Origin: Salsipaludibacter sp963812245
Lineage (GTDB): Bacteria; Actinomycetota; Nitriliruptoria; Nitriliruptorales; Nitriliruptoraceae
Assembly: GCA_963812245.1 (NCBI GenBank)
Contig: CAWEUK010000003.1
Coordinates: 124,001 to 188,000, forward strand
DNA length: 64,000 bases
Direction: 5' to 3'
Part shown: positions 28,085-35,922 of the stretch, one piece after another
Layout of the letters: each line of letters starts with the position of its first letter
How positions within the stretch are numbered: the first letter of the stretch is position 1
The notes under the pieces: generated by a model
The model's input: the letters and a program-made list of their open reading frames with translations, nothing else
Told to the model about the DNA's origin: nothing
Database searches by the model: none
Program-made: the position numbers and the translations under genes

Positions 28085-28929
28085 TTCCCGCCGAGTTCGA
28101 CTACGTCCGGGCCGACTCCGTCGACGCTGCCGTCGCGGCGCTGGCCGAGCACGGTGACGAGGCCAAGATCCTGGCCGGTGGGCACAGCCTGCTGCCGATG
28201 ATGCGGCTGCGGCTTGCCTACCCCGAGGTCCTGGTCGACGTCGGTCGCGTCGAGGAGATGACCGGCGTGCGCGAGGATGGCGACCACCTCGTCATCGGCG
28301 CCGCCACCACCCACCACGAGGTCGTCACCAACCAGTTGGTGCGCGCCCACTGCGGGGTGTTGTCGCACGTGAGCGAGACCGTTGGGGACCCCCAGGTCCG
28401 TCATCGCGGCACCTTCGGTGGGGGACTGGCCCATGGCGACAGCGCCGGTGACCTGCCGGCCGCGGTGCTGGCGTTGGACGCCACGATGGTCGTCGCCGGA
28501 TCGAGTGGTCGCCGAGACGTTGCGGCCGCCGACTTCTTCGTCGACTACCTCGAGACTGCGGTGGCCGACGACGAGGTCCTGGTCGAGGTACGGGTGCCCA
28601 AACTCGACGACTCCTGGTCCTGGAACTACCAGAAGTTCAACCGGGTCGCCCAGGCGTGGGCGATCGTCGGCGCGCTGGCCCTGGTCAAGTCCAATGGCTC
28701 GATCAGCGACGCTCGCGTGGGGCTGACCCACATGGGTGTCGTCCCGCTGCGGGCCAGTGCGACCGAGGCTGCGCTGCGGGGCAACGGCGCCGACGCCATT
28801 GCCGATGCGGCCGCGTCTGCCGGCGACGACACGTCGCCACCGTCGGACCTCAATGCCGATGCCGACTTCCGTCGCCACCTGGCGACCGTGCTGACCCGAC
28901 GTGCCCTCGATGCCGCCGTGAACGGCTGA
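28081..28929 (+). CDS. coxM: Molybdenum hydroxylase FAD subunit, CoxM-like
   Basis: FAD-binding electron-transfer subunit, 282 residues. The FAD pyrophosphate loops are AGGHSLLPMMRLRLA and TFGGGLAHGDSAGDLPAAVL, the CoxM forms of the two conserved segments. VRHRGTFGG and KFNRVAQAWAIVGAL are also typical. Start overlaps coxL (ATGA). It completes the structural operon and is followed by a strong hairpin. Confidence 0.92.
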   Translation: MIPAEFDYVRADSVDAAVAALAEHGDEAKILAGGHSLLPMMRLRLAYPEVLVDVGRVEEMTGVREDGDHLVIGAATTHHEVVTNQLVRAHCGVLSHVSETVGDPQVRHRGTFGGGLAHGDSAGDLPAAVLALDATMVVAGSSGRRDVAAADFFVDYLETAVADDEVLVEVRVPKLDDSWSWNYQKFNRVAQAWAIVGALALVKSNGSISDARVGLTHMGVVPLRASATEAALRGNGADAIADAAASAGDDTSPPSDLNADADFRRHLATVLTRRALDAAVNG

Positions 28930-28987
28930 CCGCCCCCGACGGCGTCTCCACGGCCGCTCCGGACGCTGTCCGCCCGCCACCTCCTCC

Positions 28988-29018
28988 GTCGCCACTCCGA
29001 ACTCCTCGGGGTGGCGAC
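28988..29018 (+). terminator. Hairpin after coxM
   Basis: 13-bp stem GTCGCCACTCCGA / TCGGGGTGGCGAC with one G-U pair and a five-base loop, about 60 bases after coxM. No T-tract. The rest of 28930-29159 shows nothing else except a -10-like box at 29118. Confidence 0.6.
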
Positions 29019-29117
29019 CGTCGTCAGGTGTGCGCGCAGGCGGGACGGGATGTCGTCGCCTGTGCGCACGCTGTCCGGTCGGCCGCGGAGGGCAGGAAGA
29101 CTGCGAAGTGCACTGCC

Positions 29118-29123
29118 TAGGCT
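29118..29123 (+). promoter_or_regulatory. Possible -10 box for the LLM/GH13 pair
   Basis: TAGGCT, 36 bases upstream of the ATG at 29160, after the coxM hairpin, so the pair probably has its own promoter. Confidence 0.35.
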
Positions 29124-29159
29124 GGATGCCGACAACGCACCCGCGACCCCGGAGCTCGG

Positions 29160-30140
29160 ATGACGACGTTTGGTTGGCATGCCTCGCACGAACAGATCCC
29201 CCCAAGCGAGCTGTTGGTCGCGGCACAACTGGCAGAAGAGGCAGGATTCGACGCTGGGATGTCCTCGGACCACTTCTCGCCATGGAGCGAGCGCCAGGGC
29301 GAATCCGGCTTTGCCTGGTCGTGGCTTGGGTCGGCGATGGCCACCACGTCACTTCCCTTCGGCATCGTCAACGCACCGGGGCAGCGCTACCACCCGGCAA
29401 TCGTGGCCCAGGCGGCGGCAACCCTGGTCGAGATGTTCCCGGATCGACTGTGGGTGGCGCTCGGAACCGGCGAGGCCTCCAACGAACACATCACCGGCGA
29501 TCAATGGCCGAACAAGGCCACGCGCACCGATCGGCTCCGCGAGTGCGTGGAGATCATCCGGGCCCTGTTCGCCGGCGAGGAAGTCAGCCACGACGGCCTG
29601 GTCACCGTCGATCGCGCCCGGTTGTGGACGCTGCCCGCAACCCCACCACCCCTCATCGGGGCCGCCGTCAGCATCGAGACCGCCGGGTGGGTCGGCGGCT
29701 GGGCTGACGGGCTGGTCACGATCAAGCAACCACTCGACAAGCTGGAAGCGATGCTGGATGCCTTCCGCTCGAACGGCGGCGAAGGCAAACCCGTCTACCT
29801 CCAGGCGCATGTCTCATGGGCGCCCACCGACGACGAGGCGCTCGCCATCGCCCATGACCAATGGCGATCCAACGTGTTCGCGCCGCCTCTGTGCTGGGAC
29901 GTCGACCACGTCGATGGCTTCGACGTGGCGGCGCAGCACGTCACCCCCGCCGAGGTGGCGGAGGCCGTCGTCGTGTCGGCGGATCCCGGCCGTCACGTGG
30001 TGTGGTTGACCGAGATGGCCGAGCTGGGGTTCGACGGCATCTGGATCCACCACGTCGGCCAGCAGCAGCGACGGTTCATCGAGGTGTTCGGTGACCAGGT
30101 CCTGCCTCGACTTCGTCACGACGGATCGGTGTCCGCATGA
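29160..30140 (+). CDS. LLM-class flavin-dependent oxidoreductase (TIGR03885-like)
   Basis: 326-residue luciferase-like TIM-barrel protein. The N-terminus TTFGWHASHEQIPPSELL and DAGMSSDHFSPWSERQGESG resemble a distinct group thought to use FMN in place of F420. Also seen are NAPGQRYHPAIVAQAAATL and WVALGTGEASNEHITGDQWP, which line the cofactor pocket in this family. The ATG start at 29160 lacks a strong Shine-Dalgarno. It overlaps the glycosidase gene by ATGA, so the two are co-expressed. The pairing with an amylase-like enzyme occurs in other actinobacteria to my knowledge, but the reason is not understood. Confidence 0.8.
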   Translation: MTTFGWHASHEQIPPSELLVAAQLAEEAGFDAGMSSDHFSPWSERQGESGFAWSWLGSAMATTSLPFGIVNAPGQRYHPAIVAQAAATLVEMFPDRLWVALGTGEASNEHITGDQWPNKATRTDRLRECVEIIRALFAGEEVSHDGLVTVDRARLWTLPATPPPLIGAAVSIETAGWVGGWADGLVTIKQPLDKLEAMLDAFRSNGGEGKPVYLQAHVSWAPTDDEALAIAHDQWRSNVFAPPLCWDVDHVDGFDVAAQHVTPAEVAEAVVVSADPGRHVVWLTEMAELGFDGIWIHHVGQQQRRFIEVFGDQVLPRLRHDGSVSA

Positions 30141-31789
30141 ACTCGGTCAGGACGTCCGACCTGTGGTGGAAGAACGCCATCGTCTACTGCCTCGACGTCG
30201 AGACCTACGCCGACGGCAACGGAGACGGCGTCGGGGACTTCGTCGGGTTGACCGAACGCCTCGACCACCTGGCCGGCCTGGGCGTGACCTGCCTGTGGCT
30301 CATGCCGTTCTATCCCACGCCGAATCGTGACGACGGCTATGACCTGACCGACCACTACGCCATCGATCCACAACTGGGCAGCTTCGGTGATTTCACCGAC
30401 TTCATGCGCACTGCCAGGGATCGGGGCATGCGCGTCATCGCCGACCTGGTCGTCAACCACACCTCCAATGAGCATCCGTGGTTCCAGCAGGCGCGCAGTG
30501 ATCCGGATTCGCCCCGCCGCGACTGGTACGTGTGGCGCGACGAGATCCCCGAGGAGGGCCCTCACGGCGTGGTGTTTCCCGGCGAGCAGGAGGCGGCCTG
30601 GACCTTCGACGAGCAGGCCGGGCAGTACTACCACCATCGCTTCTATGCCCACCAGCCCGACCTCAACGTCGCCAACGAGGCCGTGCGTGACGAGATCCGC
30701 AAGGTCATCGGATTCTGGTTGGCCCAAGGGCTGTCCGGTTTCCGGGTCGACGCCGTCCCGTTCTTCCTCGAAACCGACGGGATCGCCGAGGAGATGGAAC
30801 TCGCGCCGCACGACTACCTGCGTGACCTGTGTGCCTTCATGACTCGTCGCAGTGGCGAGGCCATCATGCTCGGCGAGGTCAATCTCGAGCCCGACCAGCA
30901 ACGCGAGTTCTTCGGTGACGAGGACGGCGACGAACTGCAGATGCTGTTCAACTTCGCTGCCATGCAGGCGATGTACCTCTCGTTGGCGCGAGCCGACGCG
31001 CAGCCGCTGGCATCCGCGCTGCGATCGCTGCCGGCCATCCCTCGTGAGGCCCAGTGGGCGACCTTCGTGCGCAACCACGACGAGTTGACCCTGGACAAGT
31101 TGACGGACGCCGAACGTGAGGAGGTCTTTGCGGCCTTCGGACCTGATCCGGACATGCAGTTGTTCGATCGCGGCCTGCGCCGTCGGGTGCCGCCGATGCT
31201 CGATGGAGACGATCGCTGGATCCGGGTGGTGTACAGCCTGCTGTTCGCGCTGCCCGGGACACCGACGATCTTCTACGGCGAGGAGATCGGCATGGGCGAG
31301 AACCTGGACGTCGAGGGACGTCGCGCGGTGCGGACGCCCATGCAGTGGGAGGATGGCGCGACCGGCGGATTCTCGACGGCCGAGGTGGACGACCTGCGTC
31401 GCCCGTTGCCCTCGGGGCCGTACGGACCCGACCGCGTGAACGTGCGCGACCAGCAGGCTGATCCCGACTCGTTGCTCAACTGGTTCGAACGCATGATCCG
31501 ACGTCGTCGCGAGCTGCCGATCCTTGGCTGGGGTGAGTGGGAGGTCCTGGAGGCAGGCCATGTCAGTGTGCTGGCCCTCATTCAGCAGTTCGATGGCGAC
31601 ACCGTGATCACCCTGCACAACTTGGCCACGACCCCGTCGCACGTCGACGTCGAGGTGTCCGACGTCGAGTGGACGCGGGCACGTGACCTGTTGGGCAACC
31701 AGCACGTGACACCGGAGGGGGCTCGCCTGCGCGTCGACCTGGCCGGCTACGGGTACCGCTGGCTGCACCTGGAGGCCGATCACGGGTGA
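30137..31789 (+). CDS. GH13 alpha-glucosidase / trehalose synthase-like enzyme
   Basis: 550-residue alpha-amylase-family enzyme. The four conserved GH13 regions are present: I DLVVNHTS, II GFRVDAVPF with the nucleophile Asp, III LGEVNLE with the acid/base Glu, and IV FVRNHDE with the transition-state Asp. YGEEIGMGENLDVEGRRAVR and TPMQWED match trehalose synthase and related glucosylhydrolases (GH13 subfamilies such as 16 or 36). A short C-terminal beta domain follows. It has no maltokinase fusion. Likely activity is on maltose/trehalose-type alpha-glucosides. Start overlaps the LLM gene (ATGA). Confidence 0.83.
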   Translation: MNSVRTSDLWWKNAIVYCLDVETYADGNGDGVGDFVGLTERLDHLAGLGVTCLWLMPFYPTPNRDDGYDLTDHYAIDPQLGSFGDFTDFMRTARDRGMRVIADLVVNHTSNEHPWFQQARSDPDSPRRDWYVWRDEIPEEGPHGVVFPGEQEAAWTFDEQAGQYYHHRFYAHQPDLNVANEAVRDEIRKVIGFWLAQGLSGFRVDAVPFFLETDGIAEEMELAPHDYLRDLCAFMTRRSGEAIMLGEVNLEPDQQREFFGDEDGDELQMLFNFAAMQAMYLSLARADAQPLASALRSLPAIPREAQWATFVRNHDELTLDKLTDAEREEVFAAFGPDPDMQLFDRGLRRRVPPMLDGDDRWIRVVYSLLFALPGTPTIFYGEEIGMGENLDVEGRRAVRTPMQWEDGATGGFSTAEVDDLRRPLPSGPYGPDRVNVRDQQADPDSLLNWFERMIRRRRELPILGWGEWEVLEAGHVSVLALIQQFDGDTVITLHNLATTPSHVDVEVSDVEWTRARDLLGNQHVTPEGARLRVDLAGYGYRWLHLEADHG

Positions 31790-31817
31790 TCGGGTCCCGT
31801 GCGAACTCGGACGGCCC

Positions 31818-31823
31818 TAGTCT
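31818..31823 (+). promoter_or_regulatory. Possible -10 box for coxG
   Basis: TAGTCT, 33 bases before the ATG at 31857. Confidence 0.3.
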
Positions 31824-31856
31824 CGTCACCAGCACTCGCCCATACAGGAGCCCGGC

Positions 31857-32688
31857 ATGGAATTCACCAACACGTTCACGATTCCCGTCGACATCGACGA
31901 GGCCTTCGCCGTGCTGACCGACCTGGAGCGGGTTGCCCCGTGCATGCCGGGTGCCAAGCTCGAGACCGTCGACGGCGACACCTACGCCGGGCGGGTGAAG
32001 GTCAAGGTCGGGCCGATGACCATGACCTACAAGGGCACCGCCGAGATCGTGGACACGGGATCCCGAGACCCACACCGCGACGATCCGGGCCAAGGGCAGT
32101 GAGGCCCGGGGCGGTGGCACTGCCAACGCCGACGTGACCGCGACGATGACGGCCGTGGATGACGGTACCGAGGTCGTCGTCGAGACCAACATCGACGTGA
32201 CCGGCAAGCCCGCCCAGTTCGGGCGTGGCGTCATGGCGGACGTCGGTGCCAGCATCATCGACAAGTTCGCCGACTGCCTGTCGCGACGACTCGGTGAGTC
32301 CGACGACGATGCCGCCGCAGGCGACGATGCCGCAGACGCCGCCGGCGCGGCGGCCAGTGGCGACGAGGCGTCGGACGCCACGGGCGACGACGATGCAGAC
32401 GACGCAGTCGAGTCGGCCGATGCCGGCGACGCAGGTGTGTCGGAGGTGTCCAGTGGGGGCGAATCCGAGGTCGCCTCGGCGGCGGCCGTGGCGGCGGGTG
32501 CGAGTGCTGCGGCGACGACACCGTCGTCCGCCGGGCCACGCAGGGTTGCCGCCCGGGAGCCGGAAGTCGAGGCGTTGGACGTCCTGGACGTGATGGCCGA
32601 CTCACCCGTGAAGAAGGCCGTGCCGCTGCTGGCGGCACTGACCGTGATCGGCCTGATCGTCTGGCTGGTCCGTCGAGGCCGTGACTGA
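31857..32688 (+). CDS. coxG: CoxG-like SRPBCC protein with membrane anchor (frameshifted)
   Basis: CoxG relatives recruit CODH to the cytoplasmic membrane. The N-terminal SRPBCC domain of about 150 residues starts MEFTNTFTIPVDIDEAFAVL, then MPGAKLETVDGDTYAGRVK and VKVGPMTMTYKGTAEIVD, typical of CoxG. A +1 shift near 32057 (GGG for GG before ATCC) interrupts it; the second frame continues ETHTATIRAKGSEARGGG and ETNIDVTGKPAQFGRGVMAD. A disordered linker of about 90 residues, nearly all Ala, Asp, Ser, Gly and Glu, leads to a C-terminal helix (AVPLLAALTVIGLIVWLV) and RRGRD. Repaired length is about 276. It ends the molybdenum hydroxylase region. Confidence 0.85.
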
Positions 32689-32743
32689 GGACTCGTCGTC
32701 CTGACGGGGACACGTTGGCAGCCGTCGTCGCGGCACCGGGCGG

Positions 32744-33520
32744 TCAGGCTCGCCCCCACCCGATCAGGTCGATGCTGGTGTCCAGGCTGTCCCGGGAGAT
32801 CTCGAAGTCCCGGGGCCGGATGGCGTGGACGCATCGGCGCAGGTCGTCGTCCCACGACGTCGGGTCGGCCAGCGACGACAGTGGCCGCCCGTCCATGACG
32901 GGTGCCAGCCGATCGCGCAGGTCGCGGGTGGGGCCGATCCCCTCGATCCGGACGTCGCTGATCCCGGCCGCAGTCATCGTGGCAGCCAGTCCGTTCGCGG
33001 TGAACAGCCGTGCCTGGAAGGGATTGGTCGGCACATCGGTGCCGGCAGGTTGTGCGGTGAGGCGATTGGGGGTCGCCAGCGCGATCGCCCCACCTGGCCG
33101 AGTGATGCGCACCACCTCCTCGAGCATGGCGTCGAGATCCGCCACCCGGTCGACCACGTGCACTGCGACCACGGCATCCATCGTGTCCACCACCAGGGGC
33201 AGGTCGCCCAGGTCAGCCTCCACGACTTCGACGTGTTCGCTGGCGTAGCGAGCACGAGCGTGCAGGACGGTTGCCTCGTCGCCGTCGACGCCGATCACGC
33301 CACGTGCTCCGGCCACCCGCAGGATGGCCAGCCCGTAGCCCTCGCCGCAGCCTGCATCCACCACCGTGCCGGTGATCCGATTGGCCAGGTGGTCATAGAT
33401 CGCCACGTGGCGTTGGAAGACCCAGTTGTGGTCGGGGGCGTCGGGACCGGTGCGTGCCCCGCCCACCGGCAGTGCGTCGCCACCCGGAGGAGCGGCTGGG
33501 CGCTGGCGGTCATCATCCAT
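32744..33520 (-). CDS. Class I SAM-dependent methyltransferase
   Basis: 258-residue Rossmann methyltransferase. Motif I is VVDAGCGEGYGLAIL, motif II VIGVDGDEATV, motif III VEVVEADLGDLPL, motif IV VDTMDAVVAVHVVDRVAD, and motif V ITRPGGAIALATPNR. That set is Methyltransf_11-like and often acts on small metabolites or lipids. ATG 33520 begins MDDDRQRPAAPPGG, a short disordered lead. The target cannot be inferred. It is divergent from the nucleotidase-like gene. Confidence 0.82.
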   Translation of the reverse strand: MDDDRQRPAAPPGGDALPVGGARTGPDAPDHNWVFQRHVAIYDHLANRITGTVVDAGCGEGYGLAILRVAGARGVIGVDGDEATVLHARARYASEHVEVVEADLGDLPLVVDTMDAVVAVHVVDRVADLDAMLEEVVRITRPGGAIALATPNRLTAQPAGTDVPTNPFQARLFTANGLAATMTAAGISDVRIEGIGPTRDLRDRLAPVMDGRPLSSLADPTSWDDDLRRCVHAIRPRDFEISRDSLDTSIDLIGWGRA

Positions 33521-33577
33521 GCCGCGAGTCAACCAGTCCGGCTCGGGACCTGCGCCGTGCCGTGATGGCGACCCCAC

Positions 33578-33583
33578 TACCTT
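33578..33583 (+). promoter_or_regulatory. Possible -10 box for the HAD nucleotidase-like gene
   Basis: TACCTT, 46 bases upstream of the start at 33630. Confidence 0.25.
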
Positions 33584-33629
33584 GGGGCGGCGTTGCGCCG
33601 TCGTGGCCGCGACTTCTGACCATGAATGG

Positions 33630-34184
33630 ATGGACATGCGGTTGGGCATCGACCTGGATGGTGTGGTGGCCGACTTCAACGCCGGATGGATGAAGTTGCA
33701 CGCCGACGAGTTCGGTTCGGACCTGGACGTGGACATGGTCCAGGGCTGGGACAACCTCCACGAAGTCGGCGGATTCGCCCACATGGGCCACTTCTGGCAC
33801 TGGGCACGTGGCGGCGGCGATCGCCCGAGCATCTTCCGTCACCTCGACACGTTTCCGGGTGCCATCGACACCCTGCACCGCTTCGTCCGGCAGGGCCACG
33901 ACATCGTGGTGCTCACCTCCAAGCCGGACTGGGCGATTCCCGACACCCTCCACTGGTTGGCCGATGCGCTGATGCCGACCCGGGAGGTGCACTTCCTGGA
34001 CGACAAGTGGCGGGTCGACTGCGACGTCTACCTGGACGACTCACCGAAGGTGCTGCCCAACCTGGCCGTCCACCGGCCCGATCGGACGGTGTGCCGGTTC
34101 GTGCGATCGTGGAACGCCCCCGTGGAGGGGGCCACCGACGTCCACGACTGGGCCGAGTTCGCCCGCATCGTCGATGCCCTGTAG
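33630..34184 (+). CDS. 5'(3')-deoxyribonucleotidase-like HAD phosphatase
   Basis: 184-residue haloacid dehalogenase-fold phosphatase. Motif I is LGIDLDGVVADFNAGW, with the nucleophile and acid/base Asp; motif II Thr/Ser is in IVVLTSKPDWAIP; motif III Lys is in FLDDKWRVDCDVYLDDSPK, which also has the metal-binding DD. The length and order match the NT5C group (mitochondrial-type deoxynucleotidase) common in actinobacteria. Two ATGs, 33630 and 33636, are both possible starts; neither has a good Shine-Dalgarno. Confidence 0.75.
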   Translation: MDMRLGIDLDGVVADFNAGWMKLHADEFGSDLDVDMVQGWDNLHEVGGFAHMGHFWHWARGGGDRPSIFRHLDTFPGAIDTLHRFVRQGHDIVVLTSKPDWAIPDTLHWLADALMPTREVHFLDDKWRVDCDVYLDDSPKVLPNLAVHRPDRTVCRFVRSWNAPVEGATDVHDWAEFARIVDAL

Positions 34185-34283
34185 CGATCGGTCGCCGACA
34201 TCGCCGACGTTGCCGGCATGGGGGCGTGACTGCGTGACCGTGGCCAGCGGCGGGCCGATTTCCTGTCCGGGGCGACGGCCAAG

Positions 34284-35922
34284 TCAGGACAGCCACGTGA
34301 CCGTGCTGGGATGGGGGGAGCGGATCCCGACCGCCACGCCGGAGGTCGACGTGGCCACGATGACGTCGTCGGGGATCCGACTGTCGACCGAGATCCGCCA
34401 CAGGGGTGCCAATCGGTCCCAACTGCGCAGCACGACCGAATCGTCCTCCCCGACCACGATGCCCGGCCTCGTCACGATCCCGCCCAGCGGCCATCCGACG
34501 ATGAGGTGTCGACCCAGGCCACCGTCGACGGGGACGGCAGCGACCACGTCGCCGTCCGAGATCGAGCACCGCCACGTCGTCAGGGCAGGCAGGCTCCTCG
34601 CCTCGGAAGAGCACCAGTGCGTCGCGCGTGCAGATGAGCCGCGTCTGGTCAGCCGTTCCCACCGCCACCAGGCGACCCTGTCGCGACAGGGCCTCCAGGG
34701 CCGGACTGTCCACGGGCGTCACCGTCCCATCGGCTGCGATCTGGGACAGCGTCGCGCGCAGGGTTGCACCCGAGCCGGCGATCGGGTGCACGGTGGCCAG
34801 GACCTTCCCATCGCCCAGGGGCAGCAGATCGGTGAAGTGCTCGAAGCCCGGTGCGACGTCCGGGTCGTCCAGCGAGACGTCCCAGAGGGCTGTGCCGTCG
34901 CGGTCGTGCGCGGTCACGATGGCGCCGGACGTCGTCAGGACGAGGTCGCCTGCGAAGACGGGCGGTGCCAGCGTCGGCAGGGTCGCCAGGGGTGCCCCGT
35001 CCGGGGTCAGCAGGGTGGTGCGGGCGTCGTTGTCCTCCAGGCTGCGCACCGCCCATCCGGTGGGCGTGGGGTACAGCTCACCGGTCGTCGTGAACAGGTC
35101 TTCGCCGGTGTGCAGGTTCACTGCCGTGCTGGTCCAGACTGGCGCAGGCCCCGCCAGCCCGTCGTCGGCCACCGCAGGCCCCGCCAGCCCGTCGTCGGCC
35201 ACCGCAGGCGGCGAACCGCTGGGCACGCGCATGTCGATGCCGGGTGCGACCAGTTCGTCGCCCACCTCCCTCGCCTCGCCCAGGAACAGGTCCCGCGACC
35301 ACAGGCGCTCGCCAGTGGCGGCGTCGAGGCCCGTGGAGTTGCCCGGCGGCAGGTAGCTGACCGTCGGGGCCAGCCTGATTGCGACGTCGTCACCGACTAC
35401 GTGGATGGTCGGAGGAACGATCAGCGCCCGCTCACCCCCGGGTTGCGACATCAGGACAGTCGTGACCCACATGACCTCCCCGCTCGCCGTGGACAGCGCC
35501 GTCACCGTGGCACCGGGATTGACCAAGCCGCTGTCCAGGGACGTGGTCAGGGCAACGACGACATCGTCGACCACGCCCAGGGCGGCGAGACCGGTGCGGG
35601 GCGGCGCCGCCCATTCCCAGCGACGCAGGACCTGGTGCATGGGTGCATCCGGCGCGACCGTCGACACCCCCGACTGATGCGTGACGATGACGTCGGGTCG
35701 GGTGCCCGGTCCCAGCGTCACGACTGCCGCCACCAGCGCCACGACGATCACTGCCGCCATCGCGACGGCCAGGCGCCGCTGCGAGGGCCGCGACGACGGG
35801 ACCGGTGCGGCCGCACCGGGCCGTGCATCCAGTCCGTCGCCGCCATCCGCATGCGCCACGACCACGCCGACGTGCATGTCGTGTTCGGCGCCGTCGGATT
35901 CGCGACGTGTGCGGCCGATCAT
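34284..35922 (-). CDS. Membrane-anchored PQQ-like beta-propeller protein, copy 1 (frameshifted)
   Basis: About 545 residues after repair of a +1 shift near 34555 (CTCGGACGG for CTCGACGG). A short cytoplasmic N-terminus is followed by one helix at about residues 51-70 (LAVAMAAVIVVALVAAVVTL) and a large extracytoplasmic part. Repeated blade-like units occur, such as ALSTASGEVMWVT, LDAATGERLWSRD and TAHDRDGTALWDVSLDD, the W-x-x-x-L pattern of PQQ-like propellers. PQQ binding itself is not suggested. It shares the segment VAPDAPMHQVLRRW and the C-terminus TVTWLS with the next gene, so they are paralogues. Start overlaps that gene's stop (ATGA). Confidence 0.62.
35144..35203. repeat. Exact 30-bp tandem duplication in propeller copy 1
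   Basis: Two identical 30-bp units (35144-35173 and 35174-35203) with a partial third (GCAGGC). Encodes AVADDGLAGP twice, in frame, in a surface loop. Confidence 0.9.
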
